Assembly (NCBI RefSeq): GCF_001280435.1
Contig: NZ_LBIP01000013.1
Location: forward strand, 1,798,001 to 1,862,000
DNA length: 64,000 nucleotides
Reading direction: 5' to 3'
Origin: Mangrovimonas xylaniphaga
Lineage (GTDB): Bacteria; Bacteroidota; Bacteroidia; Flavobacteriales; Flavobacteriaceae
Shown here: piece after piece, positions 26,140 through 34,854 of the stretch
How the letters are laid out: each line of letters begins with the position of its first letter
Position numbering within the stretch: position 1 is the stretch's first letter
The notes under the pieces: model-generated
The model's database searches: none
What the model saw: the letters and a program-made list of their open reading frames with translations, nothing else
What the model was told of the DNA's origin: nothing
Made by a program: the position numbers and the translations under genes

Positions 26140-28920
26140 TTATAGGTTGTTGATTGTCCATGAAACGTAGTACATAGATCCTATGTATCCAGTACCAATG
26201 GCAGTAAAGTACTCATCGCCCAATAGGTTGGTGGCGCCAGCTTTAAAGCTAGATTTGATAGATGGTACTCTGTAGTTAACTTGGGCATCCAAGGTGTGGT
26301 ATGCTGGGATAGCGCCGTCACCAAAGGTTGCTTGCCAGTAGTAATCGTCGCTCCATCTCCAAGCTATGTTAAATCCAAAGTTTTTGAACAAATCGGTATG
26401 CCCAAAAGAAGCCTTTACTTTATGTTCTGGCGTGTTAAAGTTGGTTCTGAAATCTGGATAGGCTGCTTGATCAAAATCTTGTTTTGTATAAGTATAGCTT
26501 CCTCCTAAATCGAAATCACCAAATATTTTTGTTGAAACCCCAAGGGAACCACCATAAGAATTTACATCAGCTTCTGAATTGGTGTATGCTTGGTAAACAT
26601 TGTAATCTCCATTAGCAATGGCAGCAACAGAAAGTGTGTTGTCTCCAACTTCACCGTAAAGTGGTGCTATCACATTTTCACTAGAGATAAAGTCTTTGTA
26701 CTTGTTGTAGTAAACGCTGAAGTCAATAATGTTTTTTTCAAACTTACCACGATACCCAACTTCAAAAGAAGTTACACGTTCTGGTTTTACCAGGTCTGGA
26801 TTTCCTATTTCTAAAAGGGCAGGGTTCCCTGCTAGTGAAAAGGCTTGTACGGAAGATGCTGAATAGGAGTTGTTATAAGCGGCAGCTCCTGTTTGGGTAA
26901 TACTAGAAGGTTGTCCTAATAATTGTCCCGAAGCGCTTACAGCATAATCTCTTGAATAACGGTCTAAGTTATCAGGGGCAGCACCAACTAAAACGGCGCG
27001 TCCCGCGTCCAATCCAATGAATAAATCCTGTGTAGTTGGGTTTCTGAATCCGGTTTGTACAGATGCACGGATGTTGTGGTCTTCATGCAAAGTTAAACCT
27101 GCCGATAATCTTGGCGACAAGAACCCATCAAAGAATTCTGATTTGTCATAACGAATAGAGCCTGTTAGCTTTAAGGACATATCATTGTTGAACTTTAAAA
27201 GTTTCTGCATTTGTGTATAGATTCCGAATTCGGAATAATCGATAGCTCCGTCGTAATCGGTATAGATGGTTCCAGAAGAATTAAGGCTGTACTTTCTGTA
27301 AGAACCTCCAACTTGAATTTCAACAACATCCCATAAATGTGTGAAGTTGTAGTTGGCATCGGCATGGTAATATTTGGAAGCATCCTGGAATTTAGACCCA
27401 GTGCTTAAGTTTGGATCGCTGATACTTCTGTTGAAAGCCGCTTGGAATTCAGGAGAACCTGGTTCATATCTTCCGGTGTCGGCCTGGGCACGGGCAATAG
27501 CATGGGCTTGTTCATTTGTTGCTCCAGCCAAAGTGGCCTGTACATAGGTTCCTGTATATTCTCCAAACCAAGTTTGGTCATCTTTCCAAGCTCTGTTGAT
27601 ATTGATTCCCGTGAAAACCATATCGTAAGAATCTCCGGCTTTATCAGAAACCACATACCCTCTAACAAAGAAGTTGTTGTTGCGAACTTCCAATTTGTGT
27701 TGTTGTTGGAAGAAGTTGTCAATAGTATATCTGTTGGTTCCTTGATAAATGGTAGAACCTGTTCCAATTTTACCAACATAGGCAATTTCAAAGTCATCGG
27801 CCATTGGTCTGAAGTACAATCCCCAGTCGGCTTTAATACTTTCCGCATTATAATCGGTTAAATCGCGTTCTTCATATCCTGTTCTACTTACGTCTACAGA
27901 AGGCACTAACGATTCGGCACCACTTGGAAGAATTCCCAAGCCAACCAATGCTAAGGCCACGTCTCTAATGTCTGTAGAAACTTCATCTCCATAAATATTG
28001 TATCCATCATATCCAACACTTGCTCTAGTGTCTCCTGTACCTGGTTTTCCTTGGTAGTTGTTCGCTACCCAGTCCGTTCCTTTTAACCAACCAAAATTTA
28101 CTTTGGCTGCAAACTTATCACTGAATTTGTAAGCTGCTCTAATCCCAGCGTCTCTGTAAGTGTTATCTCCTGCAGCATCTTGCGAAGTAATTCCTTGCTT
28201 GTAGTACCCACTAATTCCATGGTGATCAAATGGATTTTTACTACGCATGAACAAAATACCATTGAAGGCGTTAGCTCCGTACAAAGCCGAAGCAGCACCA
28301 GGCAATAGTTCTACACTTTGGATATCGGTTTCATTCATCCCAACCAAATTCCCAATTGGGAAGTTAAGGGCCGGTGTAGAGTTGTCCATGCCGTCTACCA
28401 ACTGCATGAAACGGGTATTGGCGAAGGTGGCAAAACCTCTTGTATTGATAGCCTTAAAGGTTAAACTGTTGGTGTTCACGTCTACTCCCTTTAAGTTTTC
28501 AAGTCCGTCGTAAAAATCTGCAGAAGCGGTGTTTTTGATTTCCTTTAAACCAAAACGTTCCACTGTAACTGGGGATTCAAAAATACGTTCAGGAGTTCTG
28601 GAGGCAGAAATAACAATTTCGTCCAGTTCTGTTCCTTCGGTTAAAATAATGTCTATGGTTTGAGGGTTGGTAGTAATTTCTTTAGTGACACTTTGAAATC
28701 CAACGCTACTTACTTGGATGCTAAATGGAGGTTGTTGATTGACAACAAAGGAATAATTTCCGTCAAAATCCGAAATGGTACCTTCGGAGGAACCAAGAGC
28801 TATAATGTTGGCTCCTGGAAGCGGTTGGCCGTTGTGGTCGGTAATTTTTCCTGATACGGTAGTTTGTGCAAACGAAAAGGCACAAAAAAGCAGCATAAGA
28901 ATCTTAGGGAGTGTTTTCAT
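26140..28920 (-). CDS. TonB-dependent receptor with carboxypeptidase-like N-domain
   Basis: This 926-residue outer-membrane receptor has a signal peptide (residues 1-18, ending FAQ), a carboxypeptidase regulatory-like domain (about 20-100, SGKITDHNGQPLPGANIIAL), a plug domain (DEIVISASRTPERIFESPV, AINTRGFATFANTRFMQLVD, VELLPGAASALYGANAF) and a barrel with a C-terminal strand ending TINNL. It has the N-domain of SusC-type receptors but no SusD gene beside it; the partner is a GDSL-type lipoprotein. Upstream, a 38-bp palindrome (28983-29020) could be an operator. The ligand is not identified. Confidence 0.88.
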   Translation of the reverse strand: MKTLPKILMLLFCAFSFAQTTVSGKITDHNGQPLPGANIIALGSSEGTISDFDGNYSFVVNQQPPFSIQVSSVGFQSVTKEITTNPQTIDIILTEGTELDEIVISASRTPERIFESPVTVERFGLKEIKNTASADFYDGLENLKGVDVNTNSLTFKAINTRGFATFANTRFMQLVDGMDNSTPALNFPIGNLVGMNETDIQSVELLPGAASALYGANAFNGILFMRSKNPFDHHGISGYYKQGITSQDAAGDNTYRDAGIRAAYKFSDKFAAKVNFGWLKGTDWVANNYQGKPGTGDTRASVGYDGYNIYGDEVSTDIRDVALALVGLGILPSGAESLVPSVDVSRTGYEERDLTDYNAESIKADWGLYFRPMADDFEIAYVGKIGTGSTIYQGTNRYTIDNFFQQQHKLEVRNNNFFVRGYVVSDKAGDSYDMVFTGININRAWKDDQTWFGEYTGTYVQATLAGATNEQAHAIARAQADTGRYEPGSPEFQAAFNRSISDPNLSTGSKFQDASKYYHADANYNFTHLWDVVEIQVGGSYRKYSLNSSGTIYTDYDGAIDYSEFGIYTQMQKLLKFNNDMSLKLTGSIRYDKSEFFDGFLSPRLSAGLTLHEDHNIRASVQTGFRNPTTQDLFIGLDAGRAVLVGAAPDNLDRYSRDYAVSASGQLLGQPSSITQTGAAAYNNSYSASSVQAFSLAGNPALLEIGNPDLVKPERVTSFEVGYRGKFEKNIIDFSVYYNKYKDFISSENVIAPLYGEVGDNTLSVAAIANGDYNVYQAYTNSEADVNSYGGSLGVSTKIFGDFDLGGSYTYTKQDFDQAAYPDFRTNFNTPEHKVKASFGHTDLFKNFGFNIAWRWSDDYYWQATFGDGAIPAYHTLDAQVNYRVPSIKSSFKAGATNLLGDEYFTAIGTGYIGSMYYVSWTINNL

Positions 28921-28982
28921 TATTAAGAATTAGTTATTAGTGGCGCCAATATATATAAACTTTGAGAACTTACAATGAAGAA

Positions 28983-29020
28983 TTATCAAAAAACTATGCA
29001 TGCATAGTACTTTTTGATAA
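28983..29020. promoter_or_regulatory. 38-bp palindrome upstream of the TonB receptor
   Basis: A perfect 16-bp palindrome, ACTATGCATGCATAGT (28993-29008), is flanked by TTATCAAAAA (28983-28992) and TTTTTGATAA (29011-29020), with only an extra AC on one side. It lies 63-100 bases upstream of the TonB receptor start. It is separate from the glmS terminator at 29053-29100. Confidence 0.5.
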
Positions 29021-29052
29021 AAAAGACCTATTTGTAATGGGAAATAGATAAA

Positions 29053-29100
29053 AAAAGCCTCTAAAAATGCATAATTCATATTGCATTTTTAGAGGCTTTT
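29053..29100. terminator. Hairpin terminator after glmS
   Basis: Nineteen-bp perfect stem, AAAAGCCTCTAAAAATGCA (29053-29071) and its complement (29082-29100), 10-base loop. On the minus strand it follows glmS and ends the operon. Confidence 0.88.
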
Positions 29101-29124
29101 GAGTTCTAGACCTTAGAGTTTGTA

Positions 29125-30972
29125 CTATTCTACGGTCACCGATTTGGCTAAATTTCGTGGTTGATCCACATTTTTACCTAGCATTACGGCCATATGGTAT
29201 GATAGTAATTGAAGCGGAATGGTGGTTAACAATGGTGATAAAGACTCTAAAGTTTCAGGAACTTCAATGACGTGATCAGCCAATTCCTTAACACTCTCGT
29301 CACCTTCCATAACGATTCCTATAATTTTTCCTTTTCTGGATTTAATTTCCTGAATGTTGCTTACCACTTTTTCGTAATGCCCCTTTTTGGTAGCGATTAC
29401 AACTATTGGCATGTTTTCATCAATTAAGGCAATTGGACCGTGCTTCATTTCTGCCGCTGGGTAGCCCTCAGCATGGATATATGAAATCTCTTTTAGTTTA
29501 AGAGCACCTTCCAAAGCAACCGGGAAATTATAGCCTCTCCCTAGGTAAAGACAGTTTTTGGAGTCTTTATAGATATCGGCTATTTTCTTAACAGCTTCAT
29601 CTGTTTCCAATGCCTTTTGAACTTTTTCGGGGATAAGTTCCAATTCAATTAAATGATGTCTGAAATCAGAACTTGAAATAGTGCCTTTGGCTCTTGCCAA
29701 TCGGAGAGCTATTAAAGACAGTACAGTAATTTGAGTGGTAAATGCTTTTGTAGAAGCTACCCCAATTTCAGGCCCTGCATGGGTGTACGCTCCTGCATCG
29801 GTTTCTCGAGCAATAGAAGATCCTACAACATTACAAACACCAAATACAAAAGCACCTTTGGATTTTGCCAATTTGATGGCTGCCAAGGTGTCGGCAGTTT
29901 CACCTGATTGTGAAATAGCAATCACAATATCCTTCTCAGTAATGATAGGATTTCTATATCGGAATTCCGAAGCATATTCTACTTCAACAGGAATTCTGGC
30001 CAAATCTTCAAAAATGTACTCGGCAACTAAACCGGCATGCCATGAGGTTCCACAGGCTACAATGATAATTCTCTCTGCATTGAGGAATTTTTTCATGTTG
30101 TCCTCTACACCTGCCATTTTTATAATAGCTTGGTCTGTGAGCAAACGTCCTCTAAAAGTGTCCAAGATAGCACTTGGCTGCTCATAGATTTCCTTAAGCA
30201 TGAAATGAGGGTAACCTCCTTTTTCAATTTGTTCAAGGTTTAGTTGCAGCTGTTGAACATAAGGATCTACTTTTGTATCGTCGTAAATTTTACGGATTTT
30301 GATATCCTTGTCACGACGAATAATTGCCATTTCCTCGTCTTCAAGGTATACCGCATTTTTAGTGTATTCCAAGAATGGAGACGCATCACTAGCAATAAAG
30401 AATTCGCCTTCACCAATACCAATGGCTAATGGGCTTCCCAATCTAGCAACAACAATTTCGTTAGGTTTAGTCTTATCAAAAACAGCAATGGCGTAAGCAC
30501 CGATGACTTGGTTTAAGGCTACTTGAACCGCTTTACCAAGTTTTAGGTTTTCCTTTTGCATGACATCTTCAATCAGGTTTACTAATACTTCGGTATCAGT
30601 ATCCGATTTGAATGTAAACCCTCTTTGGATCAATTCTTTTTTAAGGGATTCATAGTTTTCAATGATTCCGTTATGAATGATTACCAAATTCCCTGAGTTG
30701 GAAAGGTGGGGGTGTGAATTGACATCGTTTGGAACTCCATGGGTTGCCCAACGAGTGTGACCAATTCCTAAAGTTCCTTCCGTAGTAATTTCTTGTGCAA
30801 TACGATCTTCCAAATCGGTAACTTTTCCTTTAGTTTTGGAAAGTTTGATATCGCAGTTATCAAAAAGTGCGATACCAGCACTGTCGTACCCTCTATATTC
30901 TAAACGTTTTAGTCCTTTTATGATAATGGGGTGGGCTTCACGATGCCCAATATACCCTACAATGCCACACAT
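29125..30972 (-). CDS. glmS: Glutamine-fructose-6-phosphate aminotransferase (isomerizing)
   Basis: This 615-residue cytoplasmic enzyme makes glucosamine-6-phosphate from fructose-6-phosphate and glutamine, the first step toward UDP-GlcNAc. The N-terminal glutaminase domain has the catalytic Cys2 (MCGIVGYIG) plus YRGYDSAGIAL, HTRWATHG and HNGIIENY. Two SIS sugar-isomerase domains follow (ACGTSWHAGLVAEY, AISQSGETADTLAAIKLAK, GRGYNFPVALEGALKLKE), ending PRNLAKSVTVE. It is the last gene of a three-gene operon with the glycogen-synthase-like and DUF4270 genes, and no glmS ribozyme is seen upstream. All active-site motifs are intact. Confidence 0.97.
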   Translation of the reverse strand: MCGIVGYIGHREAHPIIIKGLKRLEYRGYDSAGIALFDNCDIKLSKTKGKVTDLEDRIAQEITTEGTLGIGHTRWATHGVPNDVNSHPHLSNSGNLVIIHNGIIENYESLKKELIQRGFTFKSDTDTEVLVNLIEDVMQKENLKLGKAVQVALNQVIGAYAIAVFDKTKPNEIVVARLGSPLAIGIGEGEFFIASDASPFLEYTKNAVYLEDEEMAIIRRDKDIKIRKIYDDTKVDPYVQQLQLNLEQIEKGGYPHFMLKEIYEQPSAILDTFRGRLLTDQAIIKMAGVEDNMKKFLNAERIIIVACGTSWHAGLVAEYIFEDLARIPVEVEYASEFRYRNPIITEKDIVIAISQSGETADTLAAIKLAKSKGAFVFGVCNVVGSSIARETDAGAYTHAGPEIGVASTKAFTTQITVLSLIALRLARAKGTISSSDFRHHLIELELIPEKVQKALETDEAVKKIADIYKDSKNCLYLGRGYNFPVALEGALKLKEISYIHAEGYPAAEMKHGPIALIDENMPIVVIATKKGHYEKVVSNIQEIKSRKGKIIGIVMEGDESVKELADHVIEVPETLESLSPLLTTIPLQLLSYHMAVMLGKNVDQPRNLAKSVTVE

Positions 30973-30978
30973 AATGTT

Positions 30979-32700
30979 TTAGTTTTCTGGTTCTGTATAA
31001 AAAATCTCCAAATATACCTTCTTGTCCTCATCTGCCGTGTTGTTTCCAAAAAGTACGGTTCCCCTTGGGGAAAGGACAGAACTTACAGGTACTTTTACGT
31101 CGTCTGCAGTAAGCATCTTTGCTTGATTGGTTGGTAGACCAGTACTGCTATTAACTTCTAGGTTTACGTTGGTTGAAACCACTAAACCTAATTTTACATT
31201 TGTAGAGTCGTTTTCTATAAGGCTTTTTACGTGTTCGGTAATTCTAAGTTTGTATTTGATTCCTTCACCATCAGCTTCATCATTCACGCGCTCCAATTTA
31301 CCTAAGTGATTGGTTCTTGAATACAGAGGCGAAGTGGTGCTTGCAAGATCTCCTAAATAGTCAGCCAAATATCTTTCATTGTCAATATCGTAAAGATAAA
31401 TGCGATCTGGCTCTTGACCATTCACTAGAGATTGATCTACGTGGAAAACAAGATTAGCTTCGTTAATTAGTCGTCTTCTTTTTGCAAACTTTCCTTCTTC
31501 GTCTGTTTGAGCAAAGAAGCTTTTAAAGTTTTCAAAAGTGTTGTCACTTTCTGTGTTTTCATCGGTGTCTTCACCGTCAAAAAGTTTGATGATTGCCATG
31601 GAACCTTGTCCTCCCTTTAGGTACAGTTTTTCATCTCCATTCAACTCATCTCCATCCAATAAAGGAAGGTTGAAATTATTTTCGAAGAAGTTAACACGAT
31701 TTCCTGAAAACGTTAAGGTGTAGCTAGCTTCAATTCTATCTCCATCCTCAACACTTGGATCTTTGGTGTAATAAATGGTAATGTTTGCAGAAGTTGAAGA
31801 CATGTTCAACATGGACATATGCCCTGATTCGCCAATTGCTTCAACCTTAAAGTAAATACCTCTAAAATAGTTGTTGAAATTGTTGGAGTTGCTCAAAACA
31901 GCGTCTCCTTCTTTAGCAATGATTTTTTCGTTCCAGTAGGTTGGATCCAATTTTACTCTAAGGGCCGGTGCTAAGCGCTCGGTTACTTCGTATTCAGGTT
32001 CCTCTCCTTCAGCTACTTCATCATCGGAAGGCTCTGTTAGGATAATCTGTGTTTCGCTAGGTTTGAAATTATCAAGAACAGATGGCTCTGTGTCACTTAA
32101 AAGTTCAACAATAGGTGTTCCTTCCAAGGAAGCAGGGTCTATAATTTCAGTAAGTGAAGTAGCGCCATTTGAATAGTAACGTTGACTTTCGTTAAATTCA
32201 GAATTTGGATCAAATCCTCTTAGGAAATAGTTGCTTTCATAGAGTGATAATTTGATATGTGCATCACCGAAAATAGAATCCAACTCATAAGTGTTGCCAC
32301 CTTCATCTGCAGTTCCTGTTACGGAGCTGTAGAAAGGAATGGTCATGACAACAGAGTCAATTTGGGTGCCTTCCCCAAAACTTGGATCTGAAGTGGATTG
32401 TGCCAATTGGGTGACAAAACTTGCCGTTGTGCGTCCGTAAGTAGGGTCGTCATAGATTCCTAAAAGGTTGGACGGTAAATTATTGGATTGAACGGGACGG
32501 AATTGTGCGCCTTCACCTCCAAGTGCCCTGTTGTAAGTGATTACATCGTAAAGGCTTGTTTCTGAATTGAAATGGGAGTTGTTATCGCTGTTGATAAGGT
32601 CCGAATCCAGAGTGGAAAAATCTTCATTACAAGCAATGGTAGCCAAGGATAGTGCTGCCAGTACCGCAATGTTTTTTAGGGCAATTGTTTTCTTTTTCAT
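30979..32700 (-). CDS. DUF4270-family lipoprotein
   Basis: This 573-residue exported lipoprotein has its lipobox Cys at residue 24 (LSLATIAC) followed by NED. Its length, strand-rich content and position just upstream of glmS fit the DUF4270 family of Bacteroidota outer-membrane lipoproteins. Segments such as QIDSVVMTIPFYSSV and ERIYLYDIDNERYLADYLGD are typical. It has no known catalytic motif. It starts 11 bp after the glycogen-synthase-like gene and ends 6 bp before glmS, so all three are cotranscribed. Its function is unknown. Confidence 0.8.
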   Translation of the reverse strand: MKKKTIALKNIAVLAALSLATIACNEDFSTLDSDLINSDNNSHFNSETSLYDVITYNRALGGEGAQFRPVQSNNLPSNLLGIYDDPTYGRTTASFVTQLAQSTSDPSFGEGTQIDSVVMTIPFYSSVTGTADEGGNTYELDSIFGDAHIKLSLYESNYFLRGFDPNSEFNESQRYYSNGATSLTEIIDPASLEGTPIVELLSDTEPSVLDNFKPSETQIILTEPSDDEVAEGEEPEYEVTERLAPALRVKLDPTYWNEKIIAKEGDAVLSNSNNFNNYFRGIYFKVEAIGESGHMSMLNMSSTSANITIYYTKDPSVEDGDRIEASYTLTFSGNRVNFFENNFNLPLLDGDELNGDEKLYLKGGQGSMAIIKLFDGEDTDENTESDNTFENFKSFFAQTDEEGKFAKRRRLINEANLVFHVDQSLVNGQEPDRIYLYDIDNERYLADYLGDLASTTSPLYSRTNHLGKLERVNDEADGEGIKYKLRITEHVKSLIENDSTNVKLGLVVSTNVNLEVNSSTGLPTNQAKMLTADDVKVPVSSVLSPRGTVLFGNNTADEDKKVYLEIFYTEPEN

Positions 32701-32711
32701 GTAAGCGATTC

Positions 32712-33524
32712 TTATTTTAAGACTTCGGTAGTGTAAAATTCGGTATAAGGCTCCATAAATTCGTCTGGAGCATAGTACTCAAGTACCGGTTTACCGCAGG
32801 CTTTAAGATATTCGGTCAATTCGTCTGGAATAACAGCCGATCCTTTTATCAAGGCATCCGAGTGGTCTATAGCCACTTTCATGATGTTGGAATAATTAGG
32901 CGTTTCCAAGACTTTTACCAGATCTTCATCGATATTGTCGAATTTTACTTTGTTGATCATTTCTTTATCTAACGTACCTTCGAAGCTTTGATTGTATACC
33001 GAAGTTACAATTTTACTTTCGTTAAAAAGTGGTTCGTTCTTGTAAAATTCTTTTAAGTACAATGGAAGTAAAGAAGCCATCCATCCGTTAACATGGATAA
33101 TATCTGGTGACCAATTGAGTTTTTTTACGGTTTCTATCACCCCTTTTGCGAAAAATATGGCGCGCTCGTCGTTGTCAGGAAACAGCTTTCCTTCCTCGTC
33201 TGTCAAGGTTGCTTTTCGCTTGAAATATTCTTCGTTGTCAATAAAATAAACCTGAATACGTTCTTTAGGGATGGAGGCCACTTTAATGATGAGTGGCATA
33301 TCTAAATCGTTTATTACTAGATTGATACCGGAAAGACGGATTACTTCGTGCAATTGATGTCTTCTTTCATTAATGTTACCATATCTAGGCATAAATATTC
33401 GTATCTGGCCTCCTTGTTTGTTTACCATTTTTGGAGCTTCAAATGACATCGATGAGATCTCTGTTTCTGGTAAATATGGTACAACTTCGGAAGACACATA
33501 CAATATTCGCTTATCTTTCATAAA
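32712..33524 (-). CDS. Single-domain glycogen-synthase-like protein (GT5 N-domain only)
   Basis: This 270-residue cytoplasmic protein is similar to the N-terminal Rossmann domain of glycogen/starch synthase: KRILYVSSEVVPYLPETE, GGQIRIFMPRYGNINERR, DIIHVNGWMASLLPLYLKEF. Full glycogen synthase is about 480 residues; the C-terminal GT domain is absent and the next gene starts straight after. Aligned without gaps to the PRYG motif, the ADP-glucose-binding KTGGL becomes PETEI (residues 18-22). It is therefore unlikely to make glycogen. I chose the ATG at 33524 because the -7 box (33562-33569) abuts the earlier ATG. It opens the operon to DUF4270 and glmS. Confidence 0.75.
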   Translation of the reverse strand, partial: FMKDKRILYVSSEVVPYLPETEISSMSFEAPKMVNKQGGQIRIFMPRYGNINERRHQLHEVIRLSGINLVINDLDMPLIIKVASIPKERIQVYFIDNEEYFKRKATLTDEEGKLFPDNDERAIFFAKGVIETVKKLNWSPDIIHVNGWMASLLPLYLKEFYKNEPLFNESKIVTSVYNQSFEGTLDKEMINKVKFDNIDEDLVKVLETPNYSNIMKVAIDHSDALIKGSAVIPDELTEYLKACGKPVLEYYAPDEFMEPYTEFYTTEVLK

Positions 33525-33561
33525 ATAGGTTCGATTTAGTAAATTAGAAATAAAAAACATG

Positions 33562-33569
33562 CAAAATTA
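33562..33569 (-). promoter_or_regulatory. -7 box for the glycogen-synthase-like/DUF4270/glmS operon
   Basis: TAATTTTG on the minus strand is an exact TAnnTTTG match, 37 bases upstream of the chosen start at 33524. It is back to back with the panC promoter. Confidence 0.6.
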
Positions 33570-33600
33570 CAAAATTTTATGCAGATTGCCAGTAAAATAT

Positions 33601-33608
33601 TAGTTTTG
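33601..33608 (+). promoter_or_regulatory. -7 box for panC-panD operon
   Basis: TAGTTTTG is an exact TAnnTTTG match. Transcription would begin near 33614, only about five bases before the first ATG (33619) but about twenty before the GTG at 33634, which favours the GTG start for panC. Confidence 0.6.
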
Positions 33609-33633
33609 CACGCTGTTAATGTTTTGTTGTCAC

Positions 33634-34482
33634 GTGAGAATTTATCATAAATCCAGTGAGTTAAAAAGCACTGTCGAGGAACTAAAAACCCAGAACCGTA
33701 GCATTGGAATGGTGCCTACCATGGGAGCTCTGCATCAAGGACATCTATCCTTAATCAAGCAGGCATTGGACGAAAATGACGCCGTTGTGGTGAGTATTTT
33801 CGTAAACCCTACCCAGTTCAATAATCCAGAAGATCTTGAGAAATATCCAAGAATGTTGGAGACCGATGTGGAGCTGTTAAAGCAGCTAAGCGACGATATT
33901 ATGGTGTTCGCGCCTTCGGTGGAAGATATCTACGGAACCGATGTGGAGTCAACATCTTTCTCTTACGATGGCTTGGAGCATGAAATGGAAGGTCGTTTTA
34001 GGGACGGACATTTTGACGGTGTTGGAACCATTGTAAAACGTTTGTTTGAAATTGCTCAGCCTGACAATGCTTATTTCGGAGAAAAGGATTTTCAGCAGTT
34101 GATGATCATTAAGAAGCTTGTTGAGAAGTACGAGATTCCAGTAAATGTCGTTGGATGTCCTATTTACAGGGAAGATGATGGTTTGGCTATGAGCTCTAGA
34201 AACATCCGTTTGACACCGGCTCATAGAGAGGCTTCACCATTTATCTACAAAACGCTGCAAGCTGCCAAAGTTAAGTTTGGCACAGAAAGTGCTAAAGCAG
34301 TAACCGATTGGGTTGAAAGTGAGTTTGCTGCCAACGATTTGTTGGAATTGGAATATTTCATTATTGCAGACGAACAGACCCTGAAAACAATTACAGAAAA
34401 AACTAATTCAAATACATATCGCGGTTTTATAGCCGTATATGCGGGAGATGTTAGACTTATAGACAACATCGCCTTAAATTAA
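33634..34482 (+). CDS. panC: Pantothenate synthetase
   Basis: This 282-residue cytoplasmic enzyme joins pantoate and beta-alanine using ATP. The HIGH-type motif is TMGALHQGHLSLIKQA; other marks are VSIFVNPTQFN, FGEKDFQQLMIIKKL and the KMSKS-like LAMSSRNIRL. All are intact and the length is normal (about 280). I chose the GTG start (MRIYHKSSEL) over the ATG 15 bases upstream because that upstream ATG is almost at the predicted transcription start. panD follows 12 bp later, giving the two steps that make pantothenate from aspartate and pantoate side by side. Confidence 0.94.
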   Translation: MRIYHKSSELKSTVEELKTQNRSIGMVPTMGALHQGHLSLIKQALDENDAVVVSIFVNPTQFNNPEDLEKYPRMLETDVELLKQLSDDIMVFAPSVEDIYGTDVESTSFSYDGLEHEMEGRFRDGHFDGVGTIVKRLFEIAQPDNAYFGEKDFQQLMIIKKLVEKYEIPVNVVGCPIYREDDGLAMSSRNIRLTPAHREASPFIYKTLQAAKVKFGTESAKAVTDWVESEFAANDLLELEYFIIADEQTLKTITEKTNSNTYRGFIAVYAGDVRLIDNIALN

Positions 34483-34494
34483 TATTTTTGCCTC

Positions 34495-34845
34495 ATGCAA
34501 ATTCACGTAGTAAAATCTAAGATTCATAGAGTTAAATGTACAGGTGCAGATCTTAATTACATTGGTAGTATTACTATTGATGAAGATCTTATGGAAGCCG
34601 CAAACATTATCCAAGGAGAAAAAGTTCAAATTGTGAACAATGATAATGGTGAGCGATTGGAGACCTATGTAATTCCTGGACCTCGCAACAGTGGTGAAAT
34701 CACCCTAAATGGGGCGGCAGCCCGCAAGGTAGCTGTTGGAGATACATTGATTTTGATTACCTATGCCATTATGGATATTGAAGAAGCTAAAACCTTCAAG
34801 CCAGCATTGGTGTTTCCAAACGAAGCCACTAACTTGTTAAACTAA
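34495..34845 (+). CDS. panD: Aspartate 1-decarboxylase
   Basis: This 116-residue enzyme makes beta-alanine from aspartate for pantothenate. The proenzyme cleaves itself between Gly24 and Ser25 to form the pyruvoyl group; here the site reads [10 protein letters not shown] with G24-S25 in the exact position. The segment [22 protein letters not shown] is typical. It lies between panC (12 bp upstream) and a flippase-like membrane protein (9 bp downstream), so it is in one operon with them. Confidence 0.96.
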   Translation: MQIHVVKSKIHRVKCTGADLNYIGSITIDEDLMEAANIIQGEKVQIVNNDNGERLETYVIPGPRNSGEITLNGAAARKVAVGDTLILITYAIMDIEEAKTFKPALVFPNEATNLLN

Positions 34846-34854
34846 ATCCCGAGA

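Noticed and set aside
27442-27861. Overlapping open frames on both strands within the 926-residue TonB receptor gene
   Set aside because: The receptor frame carries clear plug and barrel motifs; the others are short and without features.
26140-28920. A SusC/SusD polysaccharide utilisation locus
   Set aside because: No SusD-type protein, glycoside hydrolase or hybrid sensor is near any of the three receptors.
29735-30187. A 150-codon open frame on the plus strand
   Set aside because: It is antisense to glmS and follows from codon bias.
30973-30978. A glmS-type ribozyme upstream of glmS
   Set aside because: Only 6 bp separate glmS from the upstream gene; there is no room for it.
33525-33560. 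Longer start for the glycogen-synthase-like protein at 33560
   Set aside because: That ATG lies against the -7 box, and the added residues do not resemble a family N-terminus.
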